A stretch of DNA of 64,000 bases from Mesotoga infera (GCF_900157305.1 NZ_LS974202.1:1798001-1862000); one strand, 5' to 3'; positions 25,425 to 34,063 are shown, numbered from the stretch's first letter. A program made the numbers and translations. Notes: generated by a model from the letters alone, not told the origin.

Positions 25425-25477
25425 AACGAGATGTTCTGCCCCGCGCTACTCCGCTTAGCGAAGGGGCTCTTTTTTTA
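25425..25477 (+). ncRNA. Putative small RNA of about 50 nt with intrinsic terminator
   Basis: Starting near 25425, a transcript would run directly into a hairpin: GCCCC/GGGGC (25438-25442 with 25463-25467), a small internal loop, then CGCTA/TAGCG (25444-25448 with 25456-25460). TCTTTTTTTATTT follows. The T-tract carries, on the other strand, the stop codon of the convergent gene. No ORF fits. The same design recurs at 62038-62127. Confidence 0.5.
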
Positions 25478-26809
25478 TTTGATCAAAAGTATACCTTTTA
25501 CCACTCCGGTCTCTGCGAGGTAATTCGCGCTGAAAAGCAGGCCACTGCTGATATCCATTCCCATCAGGCCGGTAAGAACATATCCACTATCAACAAATAA
25601 CCTGGCGAAACCGGGTTCATGAATCATCGAAGAGAGTTCGGCATAGGCTGCTGAATTCAACAATGGGGCACTGTTATCGAGAGTCTGGACGGTCATCTCT
25701 TTGTTTTTTGAGGAGATGAATAGCCATCCGTTGTCTATCCACATGTACTGACCTTCCACGAACAGAGTATCTCCTTTTACTTCGACTTTTGTTTCGGGGC
25801 TCGATTTTTCGATGGAGTTTTTGAGGACATCCAGTGAACCGCTAAATCCTACTCTCGCTATATAGGTGATATTCATCTGGGATGTCTGGGATGATGAAGT
25901 TCCCTGAGAACCCATCAAACTGGCGAAGATATCGTCAACGGAGAGATCTATGTCGACCAGGAAGTTGCCGGTAAGGTAGTCGTCTAGTTCGTCTATGTCG
26001 AGGTTTCCTAGGGCCAGGCCTTCGATATCCAGAGGAACTGAGGTTAGCTGATCTCCAGCGTAGTCTGCCAGCATACCTATATCGCCTAGCCTGGTGAATA
26101 TGGACACCAACGGAAGATGACTCATATCTTCAAGATCGGTTATCCCTTCGACGGCAAAAGCTTTCATGAAGGCCTCTTTGCTTTCTTCGGTCGTCGGAAT
26201 CGTCAGGGTCTCTATCATTAGAAGTTCGCCCTGATTCATGAATGAAGCTTTTGTGAGGCTCTCGTCCATATCCGAATAGAAATAACCAAATCCTGCCGAA
26301 AGGCCTTCTATGAGCTTATTTGAATCAAACCCCCTGAAAGTCTGCGAGTACTGATCGATATCTCCAAGGTACAGGTAGTCATTGTCGGTAGCCATCTTTA
26401 TCTTGAAATCGACCGGAAGAAGCTGTGGCAGTATCTTTTCGGCCGCACTCTTCAGAGTTTTCGGATCCTTCATGGGTCCAAGGATTGCTATCAATCGATC
26501 TTCGCCCGAGGAATCCTTCCACATCGCCAGCCCAAGATCACCGTCGAAGGCTTTATAGATGTCCTTAGGGTCAAGTCCGTTGTTGTAGGCCAGCATCTCG
26601 ACATACTGGGCCACCAGCTGTTCAATGGCCAACTGGTTAAGTATCATATCCATCAGAACGACTTCCTTGGATTTGGAGTAGTTTTCTCTCAAACCCTCCA
26701 TAACGAGTACTGTGTGGGAATCAGCTGGGAGCCTTTCAACCATTGAGACTACACTGGACAGAGAAACTGCCGCTATCGTTAAAACCACTAAAAAACATAC
26801 CTTTTTCAA
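25475..26809 (-). CDS. Secreted protein of unknown function (DUF3352-like)
   Basis: About 444 residues from the TTG at 26809, eight bases after GGAGG. An N-terminal signal peptide (KKVCFLVVLTIAAVSLSSVV) is followed by a long acidic extracytoplasmic domain with no cysteines or further membrane segments. The repeated pattern of predicted strands and helices with LPADSHTVLVME, GDLGLAMW and FGYFYSDMD resembles DUF3352-type proteins, which have no known role; this resemblance is tentative. It is divergent from the ABC-2 permease gene. Confidence 0.7.
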   Translation of the reverse strand: MKKVCFLVVLTIAAVSLSSVVSMVERLPADSHTVLVMEGLRENYSKSKEVVLMDMILNQLAIEQLVAQYVEMLAYNNGLDPKDIYKAFDGDLGLAMWKDSSGEDRLIAILGPMKDPKTLKSAAEKILPQLLPVDFKIKMATDNDYLYLGDIDQYSQTFRGFDSNKLIEGLSAGFGYFYSDMDESLTKASFMNQGELLMIETLTIPTTEESKEAFMKAFAVEGITDLEDMSHLPLVSIFTRLGDIGMLADYAGDQLTSVPLDIEGLALGNLDIDELDDYLTGNFLVDIDLSVDDIFASLMGSQGTSSSQTSQMNITYIARVGFSGSLDVLKNSIEKSSPETKVEVKGDTLFVEGQYMWIDNGWLFISSKNKEMTVQTLDNSAPLLNSAAYAELSSMIHEPGFARLFVDSGYVLTGLMGMDISSGLLFSANYLAETGVVKGILLIK

Positions 26810-26871
26810 ACCAACCACCTCCTTAATGCTATTGTCTTCTATGACGCGTTAACTCCCGATCTTGTTCTCGA

Positions 26872-26880
26872 TGATATAAT
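26872..26880 (+). promoter_or_regulatory. Extended -10 promoter of the ABC-2 permease gene
   Basis: TGATATAAT, identical to the rex extended -10. No good -35 is seen at 17 bp. The expected start near 26887 is compatible with the TTG start at 26946. Confidence 0.5.
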
Positions 26881-26945
26881 TCTATCATCGTACGGTAATG
26901 ATCAGTATCGCGAGAATTAATTCGGTTTTTATGGAGGCTAACCAA

Positions 26946-28082
26946 TTGAGATTTCCAGGACTTTTGCTGAACGATCTACTTCTGATGAGAAAGTCTCGAG
27001 CTTTCGTTCTTCTGTTGTTTTTGCTGCCTCTGGTACTGGCCCTAATTTCTACCATCACGTCTGAAAGCGGTGGCTATACCGACTTGAAAATCGCGATCGT
27101 CAACGAAGACAAAACCTTTATCGGCCTCTTCTTCCTGCAATACGCAACATCGATGCTCAAAGGTGAGAACATAGTACAGCTCTCAAGCAGAGACCAGATT
27201 GACGGAATGCTGGAATACCTCGACGGAGTTTTCGTTATTCCAAGGGGATTCGCGAACAAGCTCCTTTTTCAGGAACCGTCTGAACTGATCTTCATACCCA
27301 ACCCCGGATCGATGCAAACGGCCGTCGCGATTTACCAGGTGCTCAACAACGTGCTGAAAGAGTTCAAAGCCCTTCCTGTGGTAGCCGATCCGGAGTTCAT
27401 GAAGGGCGTAGAGATAGACCCGGAGTACGTTGCGCCGGTGATCACCGTCGAGGGAATTCGCGAGAGAAAATTGAACTTTTCTTCTTTGTTGTTCCCTATG
27501 GTTCTTTCGATAACCATAATGTTCGTAACCTCAGTTGGAGCGGCAAGCGGAACCTTCGAAGACAGACGGAACGGAATGATCGATCTGTTGAAACTTTCGA
27601 ATCTCTCCGGCGTGAGTTATATGGCAGCCAAGACGCTCAGTTTCTCCATCTTTTCCACCATGCAGGTTCTGGTATTTCTTCTTATGGGAAAGATGTTGGG
27701 CCTTGATGTTGCTTCAAACATCTTCCTTTATCTGCTGGTCATCGAAGTTTATATAGTTCTCTTCACTTCTATCGGTCTTTCTATCGGAATGGTATTCAGC
27801 TCTTCGAGGAGCGCCCAGTTGACATCGATCACCCTGGTTACGGCATTGTTGATACTGAGCGGTACCATAATTCCCCACTCGATGTTTCCCGACTGGTTGG
27901 GAATTTTCAGCAAAAACCTTCCTACAACCCGTCTGATGGTTACTCTCCAGGGAGTCTCGATGCTGGATTTCACCATAGGTGAAGTCTTTTTACCGGTTCT
28001 GGTATCGCTACTTATCTCGATGTTTTTGATCTTTCTGTCGAGTCTCATGTACTCCAGAGAGTCGATCACTATGGCCGAGTAG
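26946..28082 (+). CDS. ABC-2 type transporter permease
   Basis: About 378 residues. One N-terminal membrane helix (RAFVLLLFLLPLVLALIS), an extracytoplasmic domain of about 150 residues, then five or six helices in the C-terminal half, the layout of ABC-2 exporters of the NatB/YhaP group. The TTG at 26946 with GGAGG eight bases before it is preferred; ATG 26931 is inside the ribosome binding site region. No ATPase gene is adjacent, so the partner must be elsewhere. Substrate unknown. Confidence 0.85.
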   Translation: MRFPGLLLNDLLLMRKSRAFVLLLFLLPLVLALISTITSESGGYTDLKIAIVNEDKTFIGLFFLQYATSMLKGENIVQLSSRDQIDGMLEYLDGVFVIPRGFANKLLFQEPSELIFIPNPGSMQTAVAIYQVLNNVLKEFKALPVVADPEFMKGVEIDPEYVAPVITVEGIRERKLNFSSLLFPMVLSITIMFVTSVGAASGTFEDRRNGMIDLLKLSNLSGVSYMAAKTLSFSIFSTMQVLVFLLMGKMLGLDVASNIFLYLLVIEVYIVLFTSIGLSIGMVFSSSRSAQLTSITLVTALLILSGTIIPHSMFPDWLGIFSKNLPTTRLMVTLQGVSMLDFTIGEVFLPVLVSLLISMFLIFLSSLMYSRESITMAE

Positions 28083-28091
28083 CTACGAAGA

Positions 28092-28120
28092 TTGACTGAA
28101 CCGAAGAAAAAAGGTATAAT
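28092..28120 (+). promoter_or_regulatory. Promoter of the rimP-nusA operon
   Basis: TTGACT, 17-bp spacer, TATAAT: nearly the sigma-70 consensus. The expected start near 28127 gives a leader of about 75 nt before rimP that contains a terminator hairpin. Confidence 0.8.
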
Positions 28121-28144
28121 TCCATAGTAAGTCGTATTGTAATA

Positions 28145-28184
28145 CTCCCAAAGGGAGAGGGCTTTTCTTGCCCTCTATTTTTTA
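28145..28184 (+). terminator. Attenuator-like terminator in the rimP leader
   Basis: AGAGGGC (28156-28162), 7-nt loop, GCCCTCT (28170-28176), then ATTTTTTATT: a complete intrinsic terminator between the promoter and rimP. A second small hairpin, CTCCC-AAA-GGGAG (28145-28157), shares its last two bases with the terminator stem, so the two compete slightly. No leader ORF is evident. Confidence 0.7.
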
Positions 28185-28201
28185 TTATGGTGGTGTTGAT
28201 C

Positions 28202-28660
28202 ATGGAAGATCTGAAGGAAGAACTTAGAGAACTTGCCGAGGAGGTAGCGAAGAGTCTTGGATTCTCTGTGTACGACTTCAGTTTTTCCAGAAGAGGAAGG
28301 AAGAGACTCCTCAAAGTCACAATAGACAAACTGGAGGGATACGTGTCGATAAAGGACTGTGAAGCCTTTTCCAGCAGTTTTGGGAAGACTCTGGATACGG
28401 CCGATATAGTGCCTTTTCCCTACGATCTCGTCGTTGAGTCGCCCGGTGTCGAGAGGGCGCTCAGAAACATGGGTGAATTCATAAGATTCACCGGCGAGAA
28501 AGTTAAAATCGTTTTCAATGAACCAGTAAACGGAAATTCCACGCTTTCGGGAAAGATCTTATCTTGCGAAGGAAATAAAATCGTCGTCGAAAGTGCCGAC
28601 AATCAAATGGAAGTAGTTATATCTTTCGAGAATGTCAAAAGAGCAAACTTAAAACTATGA
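28202..28660 (+). CDS. rimP: Ribosome maturation factor RimP
   Basis: Assists 30S subunit maturation. About 152 residues from the ATG at 28202 (MEDLKEELRELAEEVAKSLG), with GGTGGTG upstream. The N-terminal domain contains YDFSFSRRGRKRLLKVTIDK and the motif VVESPGVERAL, which is the conserved E-S-P-G signature. The C-terminal SH3-like domain includes VKIVFNEPVNG and VVISFENVKRANL. It precedes nusA, the classic order. Confidence 0.93.
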   Translation: MEDLKEELRELAEEVAKSLGFSVYDFSFSRRGRKRLLKVTIDKLEGYVSIKDCEAFSSSFGKTLDTADIVPFPYDLVVESPGVERALRNMGEFIRFTGEKVKIVFNEPVNGNSTLSGKILSCEGNKIVVESADNQMEVVISFENVKRANLKL

Positions 28661-28681
28661 TACATACAGAGAGGTGTTACC

Positions 28682-29710
28682 GTGAATCTCAATCTCTTAG
28701 AAGCTTTGGATCAACTTGAGCAGGATAAGGGAATCGAAAAAGACGAAGTAATAGTTATACTTGAAAAGGCCCTGCAGAGCGCCTACAAGAAGAATTTCGC
28801 TTCCGAGAGTGACGTCGAAGTGCACATTGACCGGTTAACCGGGGACATCGAAGTCTACGAAGAGTTGACAGTTGTGGAAGAGATCGAGAACCCGGCTACC
28901 GAGATAACACTCGAGGAGGCTTCGAAGATAAACTCCGGCGTAGAGATCGGAGCGACCATCGAAAGAAAATTGAACATCAAGAAGTTCAAGAGAATAGCCG
29001 CTCAGACGGCCAGGCAGGTCTTGATTCAAAAGATTAGAGAAAAGGAAAAGGAAAATCTCTTTGACAAATATGTTGACATAAAGGGCACCGTCAGCACTTC
29101 GGAGGTTCTCAGAATAACCCCGGAATGGGTGGATTTGAGAATTGGAAAGATAGAGACCCGTATCCCGACAAAAGAGTTGATACCTGGCGAACAACCCAGA
29201 CTGAACAGCCTGATGAAAGTTTACGTCGTCGATGTATCAAAATCCTCTAAAGGACCGAGGATCATGGTTACGAGAAAGACACCCGAATTCGTCGTAGAGC
29301 TTCTCAAACTTCAGGTTCCAGAGATAGCCAGCGGCGATGTGATCGTAAAGTCGATAGCCAGAGAAGAAGGGATAAGGTCAAAGGTAGCCGTCTTCAGCCA
29401 GAATGCAAAGGTCGATCCCGTTGGAGCCTGTATTGGTGAGAGTGGAACGAGAATCGCCGAAGTTTTGCGCGAGATAAAACCGGAAAAAGTCGATATACTT
29501 CGTTGGAGCAGCGATCCGGTTGAACTGGTGGGAAACTCTATCGCTCCCGCGACGGCTCTGGAAGTGAGAGTAACAAGCGCTGAGAACCGCGAAGCGGTAG
29601 TCTATGTCTCTCCCACACAGCTTTCATTGGCCATAGGAAAGGGCGGGCAAAATGCCAGGTTGGCCGCGAAGCTCACAGGCTGGAAGATAGATATAAAACC
29701 AATCATGTAG
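28682..29710 (+). CDS. nusA: Transcription termination/antitermination factor NusA
   Basis: 342 residues from a GTG with GAGAGG upstream. N-terminal RNA-polymerase-binding domain, S1 domain (VDIKGTVSTSEVLRITPEWVD region), and two KH domains (KVDPVGACIGESGTRIAEVL and LAIGKGGQNARLAAKL). It lacks C-terminal acidic repeats, as in most non-enteric bacteria. infB, usually downstream, is not present here; fur follows instead. Confidence 0.96.
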   Translation: MNLNLLEALDQLEQDKGIEKDEVIVILEKALQSAYKKNFASESDVEVHIDRLTGDIEVYEELTVVEEIENPATEITLEEASKINSGVEIGATIERKLNIKKFKRIAAQTARQVLIQKIREKEKENLFDKYVDIKGTVSTSEVLRITPEWVDLRIGKIETRIPTKELIPGEQPRLNSLMKVYVVDVSKSSKGPRIMVTRKTPEFVVELLKLQVPEIASGDVIVKSIAREEGIRSKVAVFSQNAKVDPVGACIGESGTRIAEVLREIKPEKVDILRWSSDPVELVGNSIAPATALEVRVTSAENREAVVYVSPTQLSLAIGKGGQNARLAAKLTGWKIDIKPIM

Positions 29711-29736
29711 CATTATTTCATGAATGGAGGTTTATC

Positions 29737-30204
29737 ATGAAATACGATCAGCTCAGAATAGAGCTGAAAAAGAGAAACCAGAGAATGACGGCCCAGAGAG
29801 ATATTGTACTGAAGTCGTTCATCGAAGCTGAAACCGATCATCTGAGTGCCGATGAAGCCTACCGAAAAGTGATGGAGAAAAATTGCAGAATAAGTAAAGC
29901 GACCGTTTACAGAACCGTCGAACTTCTGGCTAGACTTGGATTGCTTCGGAGGATCGTATTCAGGGATGGTATAGTCAGGTATGAACTGGTGAAAAAGGGC
30001 GAACATCACCACCATCACGTTGTCTGCAACAGATGCGGTTGTGTCGTTGGATTTCCGTTGGATAACCTGGATGATCTGGAAGAATTGGTAAGAGAGAAGA
30101 CGGGATACACCATCGAAGATCATCAATTGAAATTCTATGGTTTGTGCCCGAAATGCCAGAGCGAGAAGAAAACACAGAACAATAGAGACAGCGAAACCAA
30201 ATAG
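29737..30204 (+). CDS. Fur family metalloregulator
   Basis: 155 residues. An N-terminal winged helix with LKKRNQRMTAQRDIVL and ISKATVYRTVELLARLGLL, then a metal-binding domain with the His cluster GEHHHHHVVC and the two Cys pairs CNRCG and CPKC that form the structural zinc site. Whether it senses iron (Fur), peroxide (PerR) or zinc (Zur) cannot be settled from sequence. It has GGAGG at a good distance. The last 70 bp overlap the 3' end of the convergent comEC-like gene. Confidence 0.92.
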   Translation: MKYDQLRIELKKRNQRMTAQRDIVLKSFIEAETDHLSADEAYRKVMEKNCRISKATVYRTVELLARLGLLRRIVFRDGIVRYELVKKGEHHHHHVVCNRCGCVVGFPLDNLDDLEELVREKTGYTIEDHQLKFYGLCPKCQSEKKTQNNRDSETK

Positions 30205-31481
30205 GCAGCCACACCTTCCAATCTCATCACGGGTATCAGTCCAGAGATCGTTTCGGTAGAGATTACAAAGATTTTGGAAAGCTGCTTGAGTGCTCCAGCC
30301 AGAAAGTCGCAGATAGGGCTGAGATTCAGCGCATCGAATATCATGAGTGATATTACGCCTATATAGGAAGGTATTATGAATAGCGGTACCATGAGTATGG
30401 TGAGTGGGATACTGGCTACCGAGAGAGTGCCGAAAACGTTGAGTGATAGAGGTACGATGGCGATCTGTGCGATCACGCCGGTCATGAAGGCCTGAAACAT
30501 GAGGTTGTACCCTGTGAATACAGGCAGAAAGATGAGAAGCATCGCAGTCGCGAAGAAACTTAGCTGGAAAGAGATCGATGCCACTATGGACGGCTGAGAT
30601 AAAGTCATTATAATTCCGGTAAGCCCAAGAACGTTGAGCGGGTGTTGGCGATAGTCGATGAATCTGAAGAAAGAATAGATTGCTAGCATGAGAAAGCTTC
30701 TCATGGCCGAGATCGAGGGACCGGTCGCCATTGTGTAAAGAAAGATAAGTGATGCCGAAAGTATTAATTTAGTTCTTCTTCCGAGGAGAAATCTGGATAA
30801 AGCATAGTTTGCGAACAGGTACATCATGCCGATATGGAGGCCCGAAACGGCGAACAGGTGTGCAACCCCCAGATCGGAAATTTCGTTCTTCGTGTTGCTT
30901 TCCATAGATCTTTTATCACCTAAAAAGACGGAACAGGCCATTGTATCGAGCAATCCGTACTTCTTCAGTTTATCTCTAGAATATCTGCCCGGCAACGAAA
31001 GCAGTCTGAACCTGTCGAAATGACCGTCGGCAGATGAATCTATAATATAAAGCGGAAAGATACTTCTGACCTCCATCTTTCCGGCAGCCCAGATTATCTG
31101 CCCAGTATAGAGCTCCTCGCTGCTTTTTGAAAGCCTTATCTGAACAGTATCTCTCAGAGAGAACCAGTTCCCGTTGATCAGTATCTTTCCTTCCGATGCC
31201 TCTACGAGTCCAGTTCCTCCGCGTGTAACGTATCCGGTGTACTCGACATTACCCGGTTCGAAATTTCGGGGCACGATAACCTGTAACGAGGAGCCGGCAA
31301 CAAAAAAGGCCAACCAAAGAAACCGGTTGACCGATCTTTGCGAGATCAGAAAGGCAGCAGTCGAAAGCGCTAGTAGCGCGATTGTAGCGGCAGGGGATGA
31401 GAAGGCGGTAAAAACCAATAGTCCGCCCAAAATCATAGCGAAGAGATAATAGATAAGTGGGAACTCTGTGTTGCCTTTCAA
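30135..31481 (-). CDS. ComEC/Rec2 family competence membrane protein (core domain only)
   Basis: About 448 residues. The competence domain is clear: FAVSGLHIGMM, MATGPSISAMRSF and the multi-helix block up to the C-terminus. It forms the DNA-uptake channel in competent bacteria. The C-terminal metallo-beta-lactamase-like domain of full-length ComEC (about 750 residues) is missing; such short forms occur in Thermotogae. The TTG at 31481 has CAGGGGG upstream. An IS is inserted about 57 bp before the start. Confidence 0.88.
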   Translation of the reverse strand: MKGNTEFPLIYYLFAMILGGLLVFTAFSSPAATIALLALSTAAFLISQRSVNRFLWLAFFVAGSSLQVIVPRNFEPGNVEYTGYVTRGGTGLVEASEGKILINGNWFSLRDTVQIRLSKSSEELYTGQIIWAAGKMEVRSIFPLYIIDSSADGHFDRFRLLSLPGRYSRDKLKKYGLLDTMACSVFLGDKRSMESNTKNEISDLGVAHLFAVSGLHIGMMYLFANYALSRFLLGRRTKLILSASLIFLYTMATGPSISAMRSFLMLAIYSFFRFIDYRQHPLNVLGLTGIIMTLSQPSIVASISFQLSFFATAMLLIFLPVFTGYNLMFQAFMTGVIAQIAIVPLSLNVFGTLSVASIPLTILMVPLFIIPSYIGVISLMIFDALNLSPICDFLAGALKQLSKIFVISTETISGLIPVMRLEGVAAYLVSLSLLFCVFFSLWHFGHKP

Positions 31482-31537
31482 AAGTCTAACCCCCTGATTA
31501 ATTGTACAACCAGTTTGAAATCTTTTGTATAGGGGTA

Positions 31538-32931
31538 CGTAATGCATCAAAATTAAATCTACTCAAGAGAGAGTTAATGCATCAAAATAGAATCTATTCA
31601 AAATCGAATAGAAGGAGATTGAGAACACCTCTCTTTGAGTTAGATTTAGACTTCATTATCTGTATATCAACCAGTGATTCTTGAAAATGTGCTATATTAC
31701 TCTTGAGTATATATAAATCTAGGGCTTCGTGAACCTTGCGAAGCTCATCTTTTTTTGTGGAGTCAATCCAGGGAGAGTTAAGAACTCTTTCGTAGGGAGT
31801 AGCGAACTTGTCGTATTTTTTCACTATTCTTGTACCATCTCTGGTCTTTTGGATCATCTTATGAGTAGGCTGGAAATGGTTGTTGTAGAGATTCAAGCTT
31901 GCATATAGCTCCTTCAAGATAGTCAGTTCCTCCAAAGTGTCGTATCTGTAATAGCCAACGGCCCTTCTGACCAAAGACCAATTCTTCTGTTCCACATGGG
32001 GATTATCGTTCTTGTTGTAACTCCGGGTTCTGGTAAAGACCAATCTTTCATCCAAGCAATACTTATACAAATGAGCATTAATAAACTCCGAACCATTGTC
32101 GGAATGAATTCCCAAAAGAGGGAAAGGAAGTAAAGCTCTCAATGCGATTATAGCTTCGAGGGTCCATCTTTGAGCTTTGTTCCTTATTGGTGCAACGACA
32201 CTCCAACCACTGGCAACATCCACCATATTCAGGCTATAACAGAATTCTCCCGAACTATCACCTCCTTCGTGACCGACAAGATCCACCTCAACAAAACCTG
32301 GTTTTGTGTCATCCCATTCGTGATGAGTCTTTATCCTTATGTGTTTCTTCAAGAGAGTACCGGGTTTTGTATGTGACCTACCCTTCAGTTCCATCTTCTT
32401 CCTTTCACTTCGAAGAAGTCTATCCATTGTGGAGGAACTTATTTCCAAAAGCTTCTGCTTAACTTCTTCCCTCAAAGACAAATGACCATTCTTGTTCAGA
32501 TTGTCTATCGCCTCTTCAATAATCGCTTTGAATCTCTTGCCGCAAGGAAAGTCCAGGATCTCCCATATCTCAACAAGTTTTCTCAATACTTCCAAATCAT
32601 ATTTCTTCTTTCTCCCGCGCCTCTTTGTGAATTTGCTTCTCTTGTTCTTCTTAGAATAACCCCTCCTAAGTATTAATGATGCATAGCTCCGGTTGTACTC
32701 AGTTACCTCAGTAAACTCGTTAAGAATTCTACTCTTCTCCTTCTTTCCAGACTTTCTGTACTTCTTTGAGTATTTCTCGATCAGTCCAGTCATGTCTATT
32801 CTCTTCATCTTCGCGTCAACCTCTTTCAACTTGTCATTCGCGAAGATTATCCCCTTTACCCTTACCTTTCGAGTAGTTTCATTTTTGATGCATCGTTACC
32901 CTTTTCAAGTAGATTTTTTGTGATGCATATC
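31538..32931 (-). mobile_element. Insertion sequence with a DDE transposase and doubled end repeats
   Basis: About 1394 bp. The outer ends are inverted repeats, ATGCATCA-n-AA-n2-AAATCTACT at the left (from 31542) and its imperfect reverse at the right (to 32928). Each end carries a second, inner copy of the ATGCATCAAAA motif exactly 35 bp inward (31577 and 32893). GGGGTA flanks both sides (31532-31537 and 32932-32937), a likely 6-bp target duplication. It lies between comEC and csaB. Family not assigned with certainty. Confidence 0.85.
31594..32829 (-). CDS. IS transposase, rve-type integrase core
   Basis: 411 residues. An N-terminal helix-turn-helix part with a basic stretch (KRSKFTKRRGRKKKYD), then an integrase core with the DDE residues Asp183 (EVDLVGH), Asp244 (HSDNGSEF) and Glu280 (NPHVEQKN). 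It appears intact. The C-terminal part (YNNHFQPTHKM) resembles IS481/IS3-like integrases, but the long N-terminus suggests an ISNCY-type group; I cannot name it. Confidence 0.9.
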   Translation of the reverse strand: MKEVDAKMKRIDMTGLIEKYSKKYRKSGKKEKSRILNEFTEVTEYNRSYASLILRRGYSKKNKRSKFTKRRGRKKKYDLEVLRKLVEIWEILDFPCGKRFKAIIEEAIDNLNKNGHLSLREEVKQKLLEISSSTMDRLLRSERKKMELKGRSHTKPGTLLKKHIRIKTHHEWDDTKPGFVEVDLVGHEGGDSSGEFCYSLNMVDVASGWSVVAPIRNKAQRWTLEAIIALRALLPFPLLGIHSDNGSEFINAHLYKYCLDERLVFTRTRSYNKNDNPHVEQKNWSLVRRAVGYYRYDTLEELTILKELYASLNLYNNHFQPTHKMIQKTRDGTRIVKKYDKFATPYERVLNSPWIDSTKKDELRKVHEALDLYILKSNIAHFQESLVDIQIMKSKSNSKRGVLNLLLFDFE

Positions 32932-32952
32932 GGGGTATCTGAATTTCACTTG

Positions 32953-32961
32953 TGATAAAAT
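32953..32961 (+). promoter_or_regulatory. Extended -10 promoter of csaB
   Basis: TGATAAAAT, 31 bp before the GTG and about 20 bp outside the IS end, so the IS left the promoter's core intact. Confidence 0.4.
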
Positions 32962-32991
32962 ACTATTGTCTAATATCCCGGAGGTTATGTT

Positions 32992-34059
32992 GTGAGGCAA
33001 TTTCCGTTTGGCGGGTTAACTCTGGTGGGTTACTACGGTTATGACAACCTTGGTGACGATCTTTTGTTACTCTCTTCTCTTGCTCTGCTGGAAGAGATAG
33101 AATTCAAAGGTCCCGTTTTTTTGCCAGCCGCCCCTCCAGTAGAAAAGATCTATGGAAGGTTTCCAGAGAAATTGGACGTGCGGATAATAAAAAGATTCAA
33201 TCCGCGTGATCTCGCCTTGGCCATCAGTAGCTCGGTGATGACCGTCTTCGGTGGGGGAAATCTTTTGCAGGATTGCACGAGCTGGAGAAGCTTCATCTAC
33301 TACTACGGATTGGCCAGGTACACTTTGAGAAAGGGAAAACCGCTCATTTTTCTTTCCCAGGGCTTCGGACCTATTGAGCACGGTTCCAACAAAAAGGCTC
33401 TGGACAGACTCCTCTCAAATCCCCTCACCTCGGGAGTAACAAGGGACGATTGCAGTTTCCAGCACTTCTCTTCGTTGTCGAAGAACGTTCACCCCGGTAC
33501 CGATTATGGACCGTACTACCTTTTCAAGAAGGGAATACTCCCCAAAAGAAGGCAAAGTGAAACGGGCTTAGCGGTGATCGTTCTGAAAAACGGGACAAAG
33601 GTCGATGATGTTCTGAAAGCCTTGAAACTGAACAACATAACGGCCGTCTGCGCGATCGGTTTTCACAACCATCACGACGAAGAAAAGAGAAGAGAGCTTG
33701 AAGAGAAAGCGAGTGCGAATGGCTTCAAGATCTACAAGACTTCAACAGATATGGAAGGCGTCATAGAGGTTTTCAACAGCGCGCAGCTGATAATTACCGA
33801 GAGACTTCACGGAGCGATACTGGCCATCTCCATGGGAATACCTTTCGTGTGGCGTAAAAATAGCAAACTCGACAGTTTCGTTAAATCGCTGGACGGTCGA
33901 TGCGATCTCAACTTTGAAGATGGTTGCGAGGATTTGACGATAGCTATCAACAACTCTTTGAAGTATTCGGTAGACCTTAAGGGAGAATATCTCTCCCGCC
34001 TGAACGAAACTGTTGAGACAAGCAAAGGAATTATGAGGAAAATTTTAGATAGAGGGTGA
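32992..34059 (+). CDS. csaB: Polysaccharide pyruvyl transferase CsaB
   Basis: 355 residues from a GTG with GGAGG upstream. The N-terminal GYYGYDNLGDDLLL, the FGGGNLLQD motif, GVTRDD, and C-terminal TERLHGAILAISMGIPFV are typical of CsaB-type transferases that add pyruvate ketals to cell-wall-linked polysaccharide. In other bacteria this modification is what SLH domains bind; the SLH-containing Omp-alpha-like protein encoded at 56675-58438 makes this connection plausible here. The next gene begins 5 bp after the stop. Confidence 0.93.
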   Translation: MRQFPFGGLTLVGYYGYDNLGDDLLLLSSLALLEEIEFKGPVFLPAAPPVEKIYGRFPEKLDVRIIKRFNPRDLALAISSSVMTVFGGGNLLQDCTSWRSFIYYYGLARYTLRKGKPLIFLSQGFGPIEHGSNKKALDRLLSNPLTSGVTRDDCSFQHFSSLSKNVHPGTDYGPYYLFKKGILPKRRQSETGLAVIVLKNGTKVDDVLKALKLNNITAVCAIGFHNHHDEEKRRELEEKASANGFKIYKTSTDMEGVIEVFNSAQLIITERLHGAILAISMGIPFVWRKNSKLDSFVKSLDGRCDLNFEDGCEDLTIAINNSLKYSVDLKGEYLSRLNETVETSKGIMRKILDRG

Positions 34060-34063
34060 TGAG

